Origin: Rutidosis leptorrhynchoides
Taxonomy: Eukaryota > Streptophyta > Magnoliopsida > Asterales > Asteraceae
Reading direction: 5' to 3'
Length of the DNA: 64,000 bases
Assembly (NCBI RefSeq): GCF_046630445.1
Contig: NC_092339.1
Coordinates: 58,682,001-58,746,000, forward strand
Part shown: piece after piece, positions 1-10,730 of the stretch
Numbering within the stretch: the stretch's first letter is position 1
Layout: each line of letters begins with the position of its first letter
Notes under the pieces: model-generated
What the model saw: only the letters and a program-made list of their open reading frames with translations
Database searches by the model: none
Told to the model about the DNA's origin: nothing
Translations under genes and position numbers: made by a program

Positions 1-1
1 T

Positions 2-1594
2 GCAAGTGGAACAATAGATTTGGGAGGATTAGCAGTGACTCATGTGACGTCATTCAAGAAAATTTGGTCAACGAATGAAGGTGGATCCGGGAATCTAGGG
101 ACAACATTTTATGATCCGGTTGCAATCCCAAATAGTTTTTCAAGTTTAGGATCATATGCACATTCAAACAACATCCCACTTTTTGGTCATTTTCTTGTCG
201 CGAAAGATGTATCAAACGATCCTTATAATCCGAGTCTTAAGTCACCCATTGATTACGTTCTTAAGTGGACTAGTCACTCGTTAAATATCACTAAAGACGG
301 TGAATGTTACGTTTGGCTCCCAATCGCACCTCGCGGATACAAGGCTATTGGGTACGTGATCACTAGCTCATTTGATAAGCCAACACTTGATAAAGTGAGT
401 TGTGTTCGTCAAGACTTTACAGAAGATCACACAACGGCGAAAAAAACGATTTCAAATGATGATGATGATAATGATGATGATGATGATCTAATCCGTTTTG
501 AAAACCAAAATGTTATTGATATGAACGGGTTGCATGTTCATAGTTCCATGGGTGGATTTAAGATTAAAAACGACGAACATAGTATAGGAAAGTTGAAAGG
601 GAGTAAAGCAAATAATGCTATGCCCAATATTTTCCAAATTCGAAATTTAATTTCGGCCTATTCTCCTATTGTTTATTTTCATCCCGATGAAGAATATCTT
701 CCTTCATCGGTTGATTGGTTTTTCGAAAGTGGTGCATTGCTATACCATAATGGGTCTGATCAGGGCCCTATTCCAATACAAAAGAATGGTGCAAACCTTC
801 CACAGGGTGGTCCGACCGATAGAAGATATTGGCTAGATCTTCCGGTTGATGGTTCAAGAAAGGATAAAGTAAAGATTGGTACTTTAAAAAATGCTAATGC
901 TTATTTTCATGTTAAACCGGTTGCTGGAGGATTATTTAGCGATATTAGCGTATGGATTTTTCACCCTTTTAATGGTGCATCAATAGCTAAAGTGTTGTTT
1001 CTAACACTATCATTGAAACCTGTAGGCGAGCATGTAGGTGATTGGGAACATATGACTTTAAGGATAAGTAATATTAACGGCGAGTTAAATAGTGTATGCT
1101 TTGCGCGACATAGTTGGGGTGAATGGGTGAGCGCTTCGGCTCTAGAATGGGATGATGCGAATGGTAAAATAGTGGCTTACTCGTCGTTACATAGTCATGG
1201 GTTGTATTCAAAATCGGGGATTGTTTCTTATGGATGGAAAGGTGCAAAAGTTGCTGGTTTGATAGACAAAATGGCCATGAGTAACAAGATTATGGATACG
1301 GGTGTTGGTGCGGTTGTTGTGGCGGCAGAGTATTTGGGTAATGTGGTGGTTGAGCCACCGTGGTTGAATTATATGAGAAAATGGGGTCCTAGTAAGGCAT
1401 ATGAAATTGTTGAAGTACTTACTGAAATAAAAAAGGATCTAAAATGGTATGAAAGGATATTATTTGGGAAAATTATTGAAAAATTACCAAGAGCATTGTT
1501 GGGTGAAGATGGACCAACGGGACCAAAAGCTAAAAAAAGTTGGAGTGGGGATGAGGAACTTAACATGGTTCAACCGAGAGCGGAGGCTATTTAA
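2..1594 (+). CDS. Vps62-like / DUF946 plant protein, 5' end cut by window edge
   Basis: The reading frame is open from base 2 to the TAA at 1592-1594 (about 530 residues visible). It enters the window already in frame (ASGTIDLGG...), so the true start, normally some 35-45 residues earlier in this family, lies outside; the TTG at base 20 is not a start. Family signatures are SPIVYFHPDEEYLPSSVDWF (about 662-721) and GDWEHMTLRI (about 1038-1067), followed by FARHSWGEWV, and the C-terminus ends with the usual LGEDGPTGPKAKKSW block, so the 3' end is complete. An acidic Asp/Asn run lies at about 457-489. Plant DUF946 proteins resemble yeast Vps62 and have no firm biochemical role. No break is seen in the visible part. 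A copia element sits 116 nt downstream of the stop. Confidence 0.9.
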   Translation, partial: ASGTIDLGGLAVTHVTSFKKIWSTNEGGSGNLGTTFYDPVAIPNSFSSLGSYAHSNNIPLFGHFLVAKDVSNDPYNPSLKSPIDYVLKWTSHSLNITKDGECYVWLPIAPRGYKAIGYVITSSFDKPTLDKVSCVRQDFTEDHTTAKKTISNDDDDNDDDDDLIRFENQNVIDMNGLHVHSSMGGFKIKNDEHSIGKLKGSKANNAMPNIFQIRNLISAYSPIVYFHPDEEYLPSSVDWFFESGALLYHNGSDQGPIPIQKNGANLPQGGPTDRRYWLDLPVDGSRKDKVKIGTLKNANAYFHVKPVAGGLFSDISVWIFHPFNGASIAKVLFLTLSLKPVGEHVGDWEHMTLRISNINGELNSVCFARHSWGEWVSASALEWDDANGKIVAYSSLHSHGLYSKSGIVSYGWKGAKVAGLIDKMAMSNKIMDTGVGAVVVAAEYLGNVVVEPPWLNYMRKWGPSKAYEIVEVLTEIKKDLKWYERILFGKIIEKLPRALLGEDGPTGPKAKKSWSGDEELNMVQPRAEAI

Positions 1595-1714
1595 GTCAAT
1601 AAATTTTTAATGTGGTGATTTTTTTAGCTTTTATTATTGTTTATTGTTTATTAACAATAATATTAAGAATCATATCGTATTGGGGTTTTTTTTTTTTTTT
1701 TTTTTTGTCTTTAT
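1595..1714 (+). other. 3' flank of the DUF946 gene
   Basis: AT-rich probable 3' UTR with a T-run at 1686-1706. The last five bases, TTTAT (1710-1714), are the left target-site duplication of the copia element. The original flank resumes after 7996. Confidence 0.6.
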
Positions 1715-1960
1715 TGTTATAATTTAGTAGTTTATAACTACTTGTAATACCTATTTTGAAGAAATATGAAAGAAGATAGTATATTCTTATTCAAGAATGG
1801 TGTACCTACTGGTTACAATCGATAACATACTTATAGTACAATAATTCACTGTGCAGTTGGGTGGAACAGTAATATCCGTGATTCACCAAATATATTGATT
1901 CACCAAATTTTACTTTATCAAAAGTGTCGGCCACTACACCATGACACTTGACTTATAACA
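1715..1960 (-). repeat. 3' LTR of the copia element
   Basis: 246 bp, the left copy. On the minus strand it starts TGTTATAAGTC and ends TTATAACA. A purine-rich tract (minus strand CCAAGGGGGAG, 1961-1971) abuts it on the interior side and serves as the polypurine tract. Confidence 0.93.
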
Positions 1961-2142
1961 CTCCCCCTTGGACGACAATTTTGTTTCACTAGAGATCAAC
2001 TACAAGTTACTGCCTCGTTAAAAACCTTGCTAAAGAAAAACCCAGTGGGATAAAAACTTTAGCCAAGGGAAAAAGAGTGCAGCATAGAGTTGACTCCCCC
2101 TCAAGTAGACATCGCTAAGTCGTTACATCTTTTGATCTTGCC

Positions 2143-3906
2143 TCATGCCAATATTGTGAACATGTGTTTTTTGATATATCCTTCTTTCATTTGTGCTATG
2201 CAAGCTGCATTATCTTCATAGATAGTTGTTGAATTTTTATCGCGTTCTAGTCCACAAGAATCAATAATGAGTTGTGTCATTGATCTTAACCAAAAACATT
2301 CCCGAGTGGCTTCATGTAATGCAATCACTTCGGCATAATTTGATGATGTTGCAACAAGTGTTTGTTTTTGAGAACGCCATGATTTTGTGGTACCTCCATT
2401 TAGTAATACATATCGAGTTTGAGATTTATCTTTATGAGGATTTGATGAATGACCTGCATATACATAATCAACCAAATCTTGTTTTGAAGCGTTAGAATAA
2501 AATAATTTTAAATTGGCAGTTCCTCAAGGGTATCCAAATATGTGTTTGATCCCGTTCCATTGTCATTTGGTAGAAGTTGAGCTGAATCTTGCCAACAAAT
2601 TAGCTGTAAGAAAAATGTCAGGTCTTGTACAATTTATAAGATACATAAGAACCTCAATTGCACTAAAATATGGAACTTCCGATCTGTTAAGATTTTCATG
2701 ATCTTCGCAGGGATGAAATAGATCAGTGTCAATATTGAGTGATCTAACAACAATAAGTTTGTCTTTAAAAAATGTTTTAAAATCTTTTCGGTATAAGTTG
2801 TTTGATGTACAAGTAAACCATTAGGCATATGCTCAATATGCAATCCAAGGTAATACTTGGTTTTTTCAAGATCTTTCATTTCAAAATAATTCTTTAGAAG
2901 TTGAATGATTTCATAGATCTCTTTATTTGTTCATATGATTTTAAGAACATTGACATAAATAACTACGATATATATCCGATCATTGTTTTTCATAACAAAA
3001 ACACATGTGCAAATAAGTTTATATGTATACACTTTTCTTATCAAGTAATCACTTAATCAGTTATACCACATACGTCCCGATTGTATATACCCATATAAAA
3101 AAAAATCTTTGTGATTTAATAGAATACATTCCCTTGGGTTTTGCATTAGATGCTTGTGATACCTTAAACCCTTCAGGTATATTCATGTATATCACTATCA
3201 AGTGATCCATACAGATAAGTAGTTACAACATCCATGAGATGCATTTAAGTAACTACCAGGTTGATTAAGTATCTAATAAGTAATTGTATCCATTATAGGA
3301 GGATAAGTTTTCCTCATAATTCATTTCCAGTCTTTGTGGGAAATCTTGAGTTACAAGTCTAGTTTTGCCTTGTAACTTCACTTGCACATTTCTTTTTCGG
3401 ATAAAAATTCATTTGTATCTCATACGTTTCACATCTTTAAAAGTGATAACGATCGATCCAAAAACTTTTCTTTTATTGAGCGATTCTAATTCAGCTCGTA
3501 TTGCTCCTTTCCATTGAGCTCAATCATATCTATTTTGATATTCAATGACAGATTTTGGTTCTAGATCATCATCTTTATTCATGATGTCATTGTAATATTA
3601 TATGAAAATATCTCATCAAGATTTTTCATTTCATTTCGGTTCCATAATATTGCATAATTTATCGCAATTTATGTATTTACATTTATCAATATCCTCTGCA
3701 GAAGGAATATTGATTTGTTGTTCTTCTTGAACACTTTCTTTTACCTCATTATCAGCTGATTTTATTTTTCGAGGATTTTTATCTTCAGAATTAGTTGATC
3801 TTCCACGTTTGATGCGTGTCAAAGACTCAAAAGTGACATTATTGCCAGCTTTTGGAATTTCAGTTCGAGTTGGAGCATTTACTGCTGGTATATATGATTT
3901 AGTCAC
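2143..3906 (-). pseudogene. copia pol relic: reverse transcriptase and RNase H
   Basis: Broken minus-strand coding remains, read right to left. 3631-3906 matches the linker before the RT (PAVNAPTRTEIP, then KRGRSTNSEDKNPRK). About 3290-3530 reads as the RT N-terminus (AIRAELESLNKRKVFGS) with stops. 2634-2879 has MKDLEKTKYYLGLHIEHMPNG and HQTTYTEKILK. 2143-2475 is the RNase H end (KSWRSQKQTLVATSSNYAEV, YEDNAACIAQMKEGYIK). Several frameshifts and deletions separate the pieces, so no protein can be made. The motif order is that of Ty1/copia, where RT-RNase H lies next to the 3' LTR. Confidence 0.85.
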
Positions 3907-4090
3907 TCCTTTTTTTTTATATCTGTAAATGCATCAGGTAATTGATTTATAAGTTCTTGCATATGCATTATTTTTGAACTTTCATTTCGCATTCTTTTGT
4001 GCAAGGATAAAATACCTTAATTGATGTTCATACTATGAAATATCAAAATGGTCCACATGATGGATGAATTGGTCCATATATATCCTTTTA

Positions 4091-4288
4091 CCATATGCGT
4101 TTTTTAATTATATGTGCTGCGCTTTTCATCATATGCACTTTTCATCATATGCGCTGCGCTTTTCATCATATGCGCTTTTAATCATATACACTGCGCTTTT
4201 CATCATATGCGCTTTTCATCATATGCGCTTTTAATCATATGCGCTACGTTTTTCATCATATGCGCTTTTCATCATATGCGTTTTTCAT
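4091..4288. repeat. minisatellite, unit about 16-17 bp (GCGCTTTTCATCATAT)
   Basis: About ten imperfect tandem copies of CATATGCGCTTTTCAT, with variants TTTTAATCATATGCGC and a longer CTGCGC form. It lies inside the copia interior just upstream (element sense) of the RT relic. Confidence 0.85.
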
Positions 4289-7200
4289 AATCCTAAATCA
4301 TCAAATCATTATCTATCATTACAACCACTTACATAATCATCAACATCTTCATCATCGTTCCATTTATCAATCCATCTATCATCATACGTATCACCATAAC
4401 CAATGTCATCGTATAACATATCATTATATATCTCGTCTGGCCTAAATTGTTTTCGGCCCAAAATCAGTTTCTTAAGCACAACTATTCACTAGCCCAATTA
4501 GAAAAGCAGAATAGATTAATACGGTCCAAGGTGCAACACTTTTGTATTCCATAAACATTCAGTAACAATAAAATGGGATGTGTACGTATACTTTGGGTTT
4601 CGTTTGTCCCAACAATCAATTAAAGTTTAATAGCAACTGCCATCTAATTGTCTGGAATAATAAAATACACAACAATTAGCTGGAAAGAAAAATATGTCGG
4701 TTTATGTTTGAGGTTAGTAGTGATCAACATTTTCTTCAATGGGACCTTCCATCCACCAACTTATTTTAACATCATTCATATTCCCACTATCATACATCTT
4801 ATCCTCTATTAACTCATCACTCTAAATATTGTATTTATTTATCATATGATCATAATGATAAAGATACACAATTAGCTCAAGTAATTAATGGACACTCTAG
4901 TTGAATATTTACGCTCATGTAAATATTATCTATCACTTTCACACACATATATTATAATATCATTCCATTCAAGTTGGGTATTTATTCTCGTGTAAATTTT
5001 TGTACTATTATTTTCTTTTGCTTTATGTGATTGGAATCACAAACCCCACTTGCCCATTTGCATCCGTGATTTAGGGAATTATTGTGATAATTATATTATA
5101 TTATATTATATAAATATACTATTAGACAACGTTTGAAAGTGACATTTACTATTTCATTTGTCCTTCATAGTCATTTGTAATTTTTTCATTTTTTTTATTC
5201 ATATTTTAACCAACCAATTGTCTGCATTTGTCCACCAGAAACATAAAAATGAAAAAATTGTCCCTTAATTTATATCCTTTATACTCACCTCTTTAACCTT
5301 CCCCTCAAACCTTTGCTATATTAACCTTTGTTAAATAACTATTTGTCAGAAAGAAAACAAGCAATATCTATCCACCCGTATTCCAACCCGGATCCATTTA
5401 GACCCGATTTTTCTAATTACTCACTTGACATAAAGTAAAACTTTTAGTCTGAAACATGTGATACTCGAGTGAGCTAAAGGTCTTTTTTCTTCTTAAAGTT
5501 TTAAATATTTTACATTTTCTTTATTCAATTTGAATTAGAATGATAAGAGTGTTAAATATTTTAACGTACATAATAGCAATTATTATCAACTTTTACAAAC
5601 AGTTTAGAAAAATAAATTATGTGAAGTTAATTGATTAAATTATAGAAACTGACTTAAGCGAAGATGATAGGTTTAAAGTTCCTTTTTTTTTGTAATTTTG
5701 TTAAGCACAATACATTTAAAACAATTTAATGGCATACTTATGATTTTGTACAACAATAACCATTCCAGCCGCTTTAATATATTTTCGTTTCACTGGCCCA
5801 GCGAAGCGGGCCCGACCATCACTAGTTGTTACTATTTTCATTAGCAACGTCACTTTTAATGGTCATCTTGGTTGGCCATAAAATATCACTTTGTCCCACT
5901 TGACTAATTATTAAAACGCCATAATTGAATACTCCTAAAAATGTCGCCATGAGTGGTAATTGTTTTACATGCACAACATTTCCTAATTTAACTTCATTAA
6001 TAGGTGGTGGGGTTATATGATGATGAATTGGCTTTGTGGGGTTCGGTTATAAAGAATTAATCAAGCTAAAGCCATGAACCATCATCCTTTTTCCTTTTTG
6101 ACTATACTCATAAATTAACAAGTGGTTTACTTGCTTGTAACCTGTCAGTAATCAGTGAGTATATCACTTTATATGTTTTGGTAATATTAAAATAATAAGG
6201 TTAATGATGATGATACTTGGTAACCAACGAAATTCAACAAACCAAGTTGAAACAAATGTCTATACATAGGCCATGCCTTTTTTTCGGAAACTAATGAACT
6301 ACGTGGTTGACAAGATTCTATTTACAATAAAGTCTCTTAGTTTGGTTCTTTGTTGAGGGCTCATAGGCGGAATCTCAAGGAAGATTATTTATATTTAAAT
6401 TTTGGTATTAAAGGAGTTAAGCAATATCTTTAAAATTTGTTAAAAAAAATACTTCCAAGTAAAATTAACAACGATTCTACTTTGACGGAAAAAGATGAAT
6501 GAAAAATATTGTAAACGCAAACCTATATTATAAACCTATATTATAATTATGTCAAGTAAATTGTTATTTATTATTTTGCGACAATTCTAGTGTGTCTAGT
6601 GCAAAGTGCAAACAGATGCGATTTCTTTAACTATCATTAAATAATAGACCATGTATAATTATATAATTTAGGCTTTGTGTTTGTTAATATTCTATATTAT
6701 TTAAGTGTTTTTCTTAAAAAACAAAACAGGGTAACTGGAATCACACGCGTGTACCACAATTGATTCAATATTGGCCCCTCCAATAATCCGGTCGCCCCAC
6801 CAGTTTAAAGTGATTGACAAAGTAATAGAAACAACAAGCACATCCTTTTCTTTCTTTACATCTAATCATCCACTAAGCTAGCCTTTAAAAACTCCTCATC
6901 CCATTACGAGTACTTATTCACTACAAATGCATCCTTTCTATCTTAATCACCTTTTTGTTTTATTGTTTAAAGGTAGGAGGGAAACGTACCAAAAATAATA
7001 AGTTTTTGGTTATATGTCAAGAAAGGGTGGTTTCGTTTGATAAAAGAAGAGACGAAAGAAGAAAATAATAATAATAATAAGGTTGATGATGGTTGTAGAC
7101 GAGAAACAAGAGTACATAAATGGATGATGGTTAGAGTGAAAAGGTGATGAAGCTAAGGTTGATTTGTTTCTCGGTTTAGTGTTCTCGAACCATTACAGCA

Positions 7201-7738
7201 GCTTACGAGCAACAATTTGTCGAGCATTTCAGAGTGATACCCGAGGTGGGTTTTTAATTTAGGTGTAAGTAATATATGTATATCTATCTTAATATATATC
7301 TCTCTCTCTCATTTTAGTTTGTATTTATTTTAAGTAGTTATATTATAAGTAGAGTAGATATAGATTAGAAGGTAGGAGTATACAGAGAGACAACACTCAA
7401 ATTCATCTTCATATTTCTCAGTTCTATTTTCATATCGTACGAAGTTTTAATAAATGTAATTAAATAAATAAGTTGAAGTATTATAAGTTTGGGTTTTTAT
7501 TCGCGTGTACGAATGTAATATTTAAAGTTTCTTTTGGAATACCTGATGAATATAACTCAGTGGTGGAAGAACCCTAGCTGATAAATTCTTGATCAGAAGA
7601 CAATTTAGAGGTTTCAAGTTTTTCCGGCGGTTTCAGCGGCGGAAGACGGTGGCCGGTGGGAATCTTTAGAGGTGGAAGTGGTGGTTGAGCAACTCGAATA
7701 ATCACCTTAATTATACGTAGCTCTTCGTGCTGATAACG
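4289..7738. other. non-copia interior sequence of the copia element
   Basis: About 3.4 kb without recognisable copia coding sequence, in the place where gag, protease and integrase should be. It is AT-rich. 6780-7260 has promoter- or UTR-like texture (pyrimidine-rich stretch, TTTAAAAACTCC, then a short open stretch up to a GT-like boundary near 7240), but I could not assign it to any gene. A Helitron-like 3' terminus lies at 5795-5825. The last 150 bases before the right LTR are the element leader. Confidence 0.5.
5795..5825 (+). mobile_element. possible Helitron 3' terminus
   Basis: GGCCCAGCGAAGCGGGCCC (5795-5813) can fold into a short GC hairpin. It is followed after 8 nt by CTAG (5822-5825) and then T, the layout of Helitron 3' ends (hairpin, CTRR, insertion before T). 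The GC hairpin stands out in AT-rich DNA. No 5' end starting TC was identified and no Rep/helicase is present. Confidence 0.4.
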
Positions 7739-7991
7739 TGTTATAATTTAGTAGTTTATAACTACTTGTAATACCTATTTTGAAGAAATATGAAAGAAGA
7801 AAGAAGATAGTAGATTCTTATTCAAGAATGGTGTACCTACTGGTTACAATCGATAACATACTTATAGTACAATAATTCACAGTGCAGTTGGGTGGAATAG
7901 TAATATCCGTGATTCACCAAATATATTGATTCACCAAATTTTACTTTATCAAAAGTGTCGGCCACTACACCATGACACTTGACTTATAACA
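7739..7991 (-). repeat. 5' LTR of the copia element
   Basis: 253 bp, the right copy, with the same termini as the left one. It differs by 3 substitutions and a 7-bp duplication in the GAAAGAAG tract. The leader next to it reads on the minus strand CGTTATCAGCACGAAGAGC. This is not the usual initiator-Met primer site, and I could not assign the primer tRNA. Confidence 0.9.
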
Positions 7992-7996
7992 TTTAT

Positions 7997-8387
7997 ATCT
8001 TTTTAGGACTTTAGACTTTTAGCTGTTTAGAATTAAAAAAATATTCTTGGTTAAGTTAATGTATGAAATGTAACATCTAACATCTAACATATACATTAAA
8101 TGAAATAACTACTAGGCACTATCACATATATAGATAATGAGTGATATTCGTGTAGTAGTAGCTAGGATCAAGTTTCCATATGAAGTAATGTATTTAACGA
8201 AATTTATTACTTTCAATAAACAATAAACATGAGTTTTCAAAAGTTAAACTAAATGGAAAAATAAATTAACTAGAAACTCTCGTGAAACCAAGACAACGTT
8301 GGCATTCTGCTCGTGCCCACACGACTTTTTAGGTTCTAATCTTACTTAATCAACCAACTAGGTTTCTACACTAGTATCCCCTACATG
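7997..8387. other. intergenic, nothing recognised
   Basis: AT-rich continuation of the DUF946 downstream flank. No ORF, RNA gene or repeat was recognised before the MITE. Confidence 0.5.
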
Positions 8388-8746
8388 CACAGGCGAAGCC
8401 AGAAATACAGAATAGGGGATGCTTACGAACAGTGGTAGAAGCAGTAATTTTTTTTCATCGGGGGCAAAAAAAACCTAGCAATTTTTTTGGATAAAATATG
8501 GAGGTTTTGGGGAAAAAATGTAGGTTTTTAGGCAAATTATGAAATTTTTGAGGTAAATTTGGAGTTTTTTGAGCAAAATTTGATGATTCGCGGATAGGGG
8601 ATGAATTAAGGGATGCTTATGTTTGTTTGTTGGGGATATTTTCAACTAATATACAATTTTTAACACAATATATTTCGCTTATTTGAAGAGTTGGGGATGC
8701 AAAGCATCCCTAAACATCCTCTAAACATCCCCTGTCTCCGCCTCTG
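8388..8746. mobile_element. hAT-type MITE
   Basis: 359 bp between two copies of the 8-bp TSD CCTACATG (8380-8387 and 8747-8754). The termini are imperfect inverted repeats: left CACAGGCGAAGCCAG, right (reverse complement) CAGAGGCGGAGACAG, 12 of 15 matching. An 8-bp TSD with CAG-type ends fits the hAT superfamily. There is no coding capacity. An inner stretch from 8431 (CAGTGGTAGAAGCAG, then CATCGGGGGCAAA) resembles the fragment at 37423. Confidence 0.8.
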
Positions 8747-8754
8747 CCTACATG

Positions 8755-9270
8755 TAGTTACCTAATTGTCTAAATCACTTTGCATACATAATTTAGCATA
8801 AAATATGTGTTATGTATGATGAATTAACGAGAGACTCAATATGTCACATGATAAAATAATTGTGAAACCTAAAACAATCTTGATTCTCGTGCTTAAGCAC
8901 AAATTTAATAACTTAACTATAATCAAAGCGTAAATATATCTAAAACTATAGTTCATTCATCTAAATTAATACATAGTAATTTAGCGTATAATTTAGCGCA
9001 TAATTTTAGCCCAATACATTAAGAAACAAATTAATACTCCGTAGAACGTAATGAAATCATAAAACTTACCAAGAAATAATTAAACTAAAAATTACCATTG
9101 TTTAATCGCTAGTTACAACTCAAAATAATGAGTATTTTCTGGAATATTTGACAAACGAGAAGAGCAAAGATAATTGTCAAAGTCATTGCCTTCTCAACAA
9201 TTGCAATGAGACAATCAACCCTCCTTCAAATCTCTGCACCTGTGTCCCCCCTTATTTGATAATTTGGCAC
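8755..9270. other. intergenic, nothing recognised
   Basis: AT-rich, without ORFs above background or recognisable elements. Confidence 0.5.
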
Positions 9271-9500
9271 TCTTTTTTAACGATTTTTTTTAAAAAATAG
9301 TAATTTTTTCAAACCAACTTTCAAAAATGGAAACTGAATCAAAATCGTTACAAAAATGGTAAAACCGAAGTTTGGAACTTCGGTTTTGCCATTTCCGAAG
9401 TTTCAAACTTCGGTTTTGGGTGATCTGTCAGCAGAAACCCTAAACCGAAGTTTGGAACTTCGGTTTTACCAAATCCGAAGTTCCAAACTTCGGTTTTGGT
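9271..9500 (+). repeat. left TIR with four CCGAAGTT hairpins
   Basis: It contains AAACCGAAGTTTGGAACTTC-type palindromes at about 9364, 9395, 9444 and 9473. Each is two 8-10-bp arms, ACCGAAGTT and AACTTCGGT, around 1-3 bases. The segment from CAAACCAACTTTC to CCCTAAACCGAAG matches the reverse complement of 11345-11570 almost base for base. Confidence 0.85.
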
Positions 9501-9747
9501 ATTTTTTTATTTTTTTTAAAACACTAATCTTATAAATAACTTGGTTTTGATAGTTAATTTACAGTTTCATACGCTAAAATTACTTTAATAATATATAATA
9601 ACATTAGAAACAATAAAATATTAATATTAGTAAGATGCAAATACAAATTTTTTGAACAATACTTTTATTAATATCATAATCACGGTTACATTTTTTTGAA
9701 AATAAAAATACATAATTTAAAACAACACATAGAAATTTAACACATAA

Positions 9748-10043
9748 TTAAATTAGATGCAATGAAAGAGGTTGGTTTTTCACAATTGCTTCGTTTTTGA
9801 TCATAATCCATTCATCTTCCTCACAAAGATGCTCGAATTTTCCTTTACCTTCATTCCAAAACATCACGCCCGAATGTTCAACCGTTATGTTTTCTTTGAG
9901 CCACTCAAACACCTTCGAAATTGTTGTCATCTGACTAACATCCACGTTTTGAAAGTACTTATATTTGTACCCCAGTAAAACTTTTTTTGTGTTGAAAACT
10001 GTCCATTCCAATAGACATTAATTTGAACAGGAATTGGTGACAT
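9748..10043 (-). pseudogene. MULE ORF alpha, PB1-like N-terminal domain, frameshifted
   Basis: An ATG at 10043-10041 opens MSPIPVQINVYWNGQF. The frame then changes near 9990-10010, and an open frame continues as KYFQNVDVSQMTTISKVFEW to LSLHLI at 9748. Joined conceptually across the shift, it resembles the PB1-like domain at the N-terminus of many plant MURA-type transposases and is paralogous to the ORF at 10362 (shared VxIxVY, FxNVDV, FLRENL/WLKENI and EEW/DEW positions). No catalytic part follows. It is divergent from ORF beta, with 318 bp between the two starts. Confidence 0.6.
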
Positions 10044-10361
10044 GTTTATGTTTACAAAATTAAAATTTATGTTTGGAGAAGGGAGAATAGAGTGATACAT
10101 CCGTTTGTTGTAATAGATGTCGATTTATATATTGTAGTTAAAATTGAAAAACCGACCTTTTAAAGTTCGGTTTCAGTAAAAGCTGCCGAACAGTAAAAGG
10201 TAATAGTAAAAGGTAACAGTACCTGATAAACCGAAGCTTCAAACTTCGGTTTTGCATGCTTTTTTATGATAGGTCTGAAACTGAACTTTAAAACTTCGAT
10301 TATATGTAGATTCGGGATTATAAAAGTGATCTGTGATTGTTTCATAAATACATAACAAAAA
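10044..10361. promoter_or_regulatory. divergent spacer between MULE ORFs alpha and beta
   Basis: 318 bp between two outward-facing starts. It holds two more hairpins of the TIR type: CCGACCTTTTAAAGTTCGG near 10152, and CCGAAGCTTCAAACTTCGG near 10232. The layout suggests a bidirectional promoter sharing sites with the TIRs; this is inference only. Confidence 0.35.
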
Positions 10362-10730
10362 ATGAATCCGAAATACGTATCAATTGACGTGTATCATGGT
10401 TGTGATTTTGAATGGAATGATGGTAAAACGGAACTCTCTAAAGGGCCTAAAATGACGTTTGATAACGTAGATGTTCGGGGCTTTAATATGGAAAAGTTGA
10501 ATGAGTTTCTTCGAGAAAATCTACCAAAGAATCCACGTTCAATGGACATATACTACTACAAAGCAGGTGCAAGTGAAGCCGAAGCAATGTGCTATGATGA
10601 AGAATGGTATACATTAGACATACCATCATCGGGGTCTACTACATTTTCTACTTCGTCTCTTCGTTCTTGTTCATATTCAACAACTGTTGAATGGAGGTTT
10701 GATGTTGATGGACCACCCTCCAAAGTTTGA
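10362..10730 (+). CDS. MULE ORF beta, PB1-like domain, 122 aa
   Basis: ATG at 10362, TGA at 10728-10730. Residues 1-87 (MNPKYVSIDVYHGCDFEW to EEWYTLD) look like the PB1-like N-terminal domain of plant MULE transposases. Residues from about 88 on are Ser/Thr-rich and are simply the antisense of ORF gamma, which runs in from the other side. The real domain therefore seems to end near 10625, where two divergently derived pieces were joined. The ORF is intact but lacks any DDE domain, so it cannot be a working transposase. A binding or inhibitory role is speculation. Confidence 0.5.
   Translation: MNPKYVSIDVYHGCDFEWNDGKTELSKGPKMTFDNVDVRGFNMEKLNEFLRENLPKNPRSMDIYYYKAGASEAEAMCYDEEWYTLDIPSSGSTTFSTSSLRSCSYSTTVEWRFDVDGPPSKV

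Larger units (their letters stand above)
1715..7991 (-). mobile_element. Ty1/copia LTR retrotransposon, ends intact, interior defective
   Basis: Two direct repeats (1715-1960 and 7739-7991) begin TGTTATAA and end TTATAACA. They are flanked by the same 5-bp TSD, TTTAT (1710-1714 and 7992-7996), so one insertion is fully contained. Coding remains lie on the minus strand, so the 5' LTR is the right one. Only reverse transcriptase and RNase H relics are recognisable; gag, protease and integrase are not. The rest of the interior holds a minisatellite, a Helitron-like end and AT-rich DNA. By hand the LTRs differ by 3 substitutions plus a 7-bp indel in about 246 bp. Confidence 0.93.

Noticed and set aside
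7127-7250. Possible captured host exon in the copia interior
   Set aside because: A short open stretch before a GT-like site, but no recognisable protein and no second exon.
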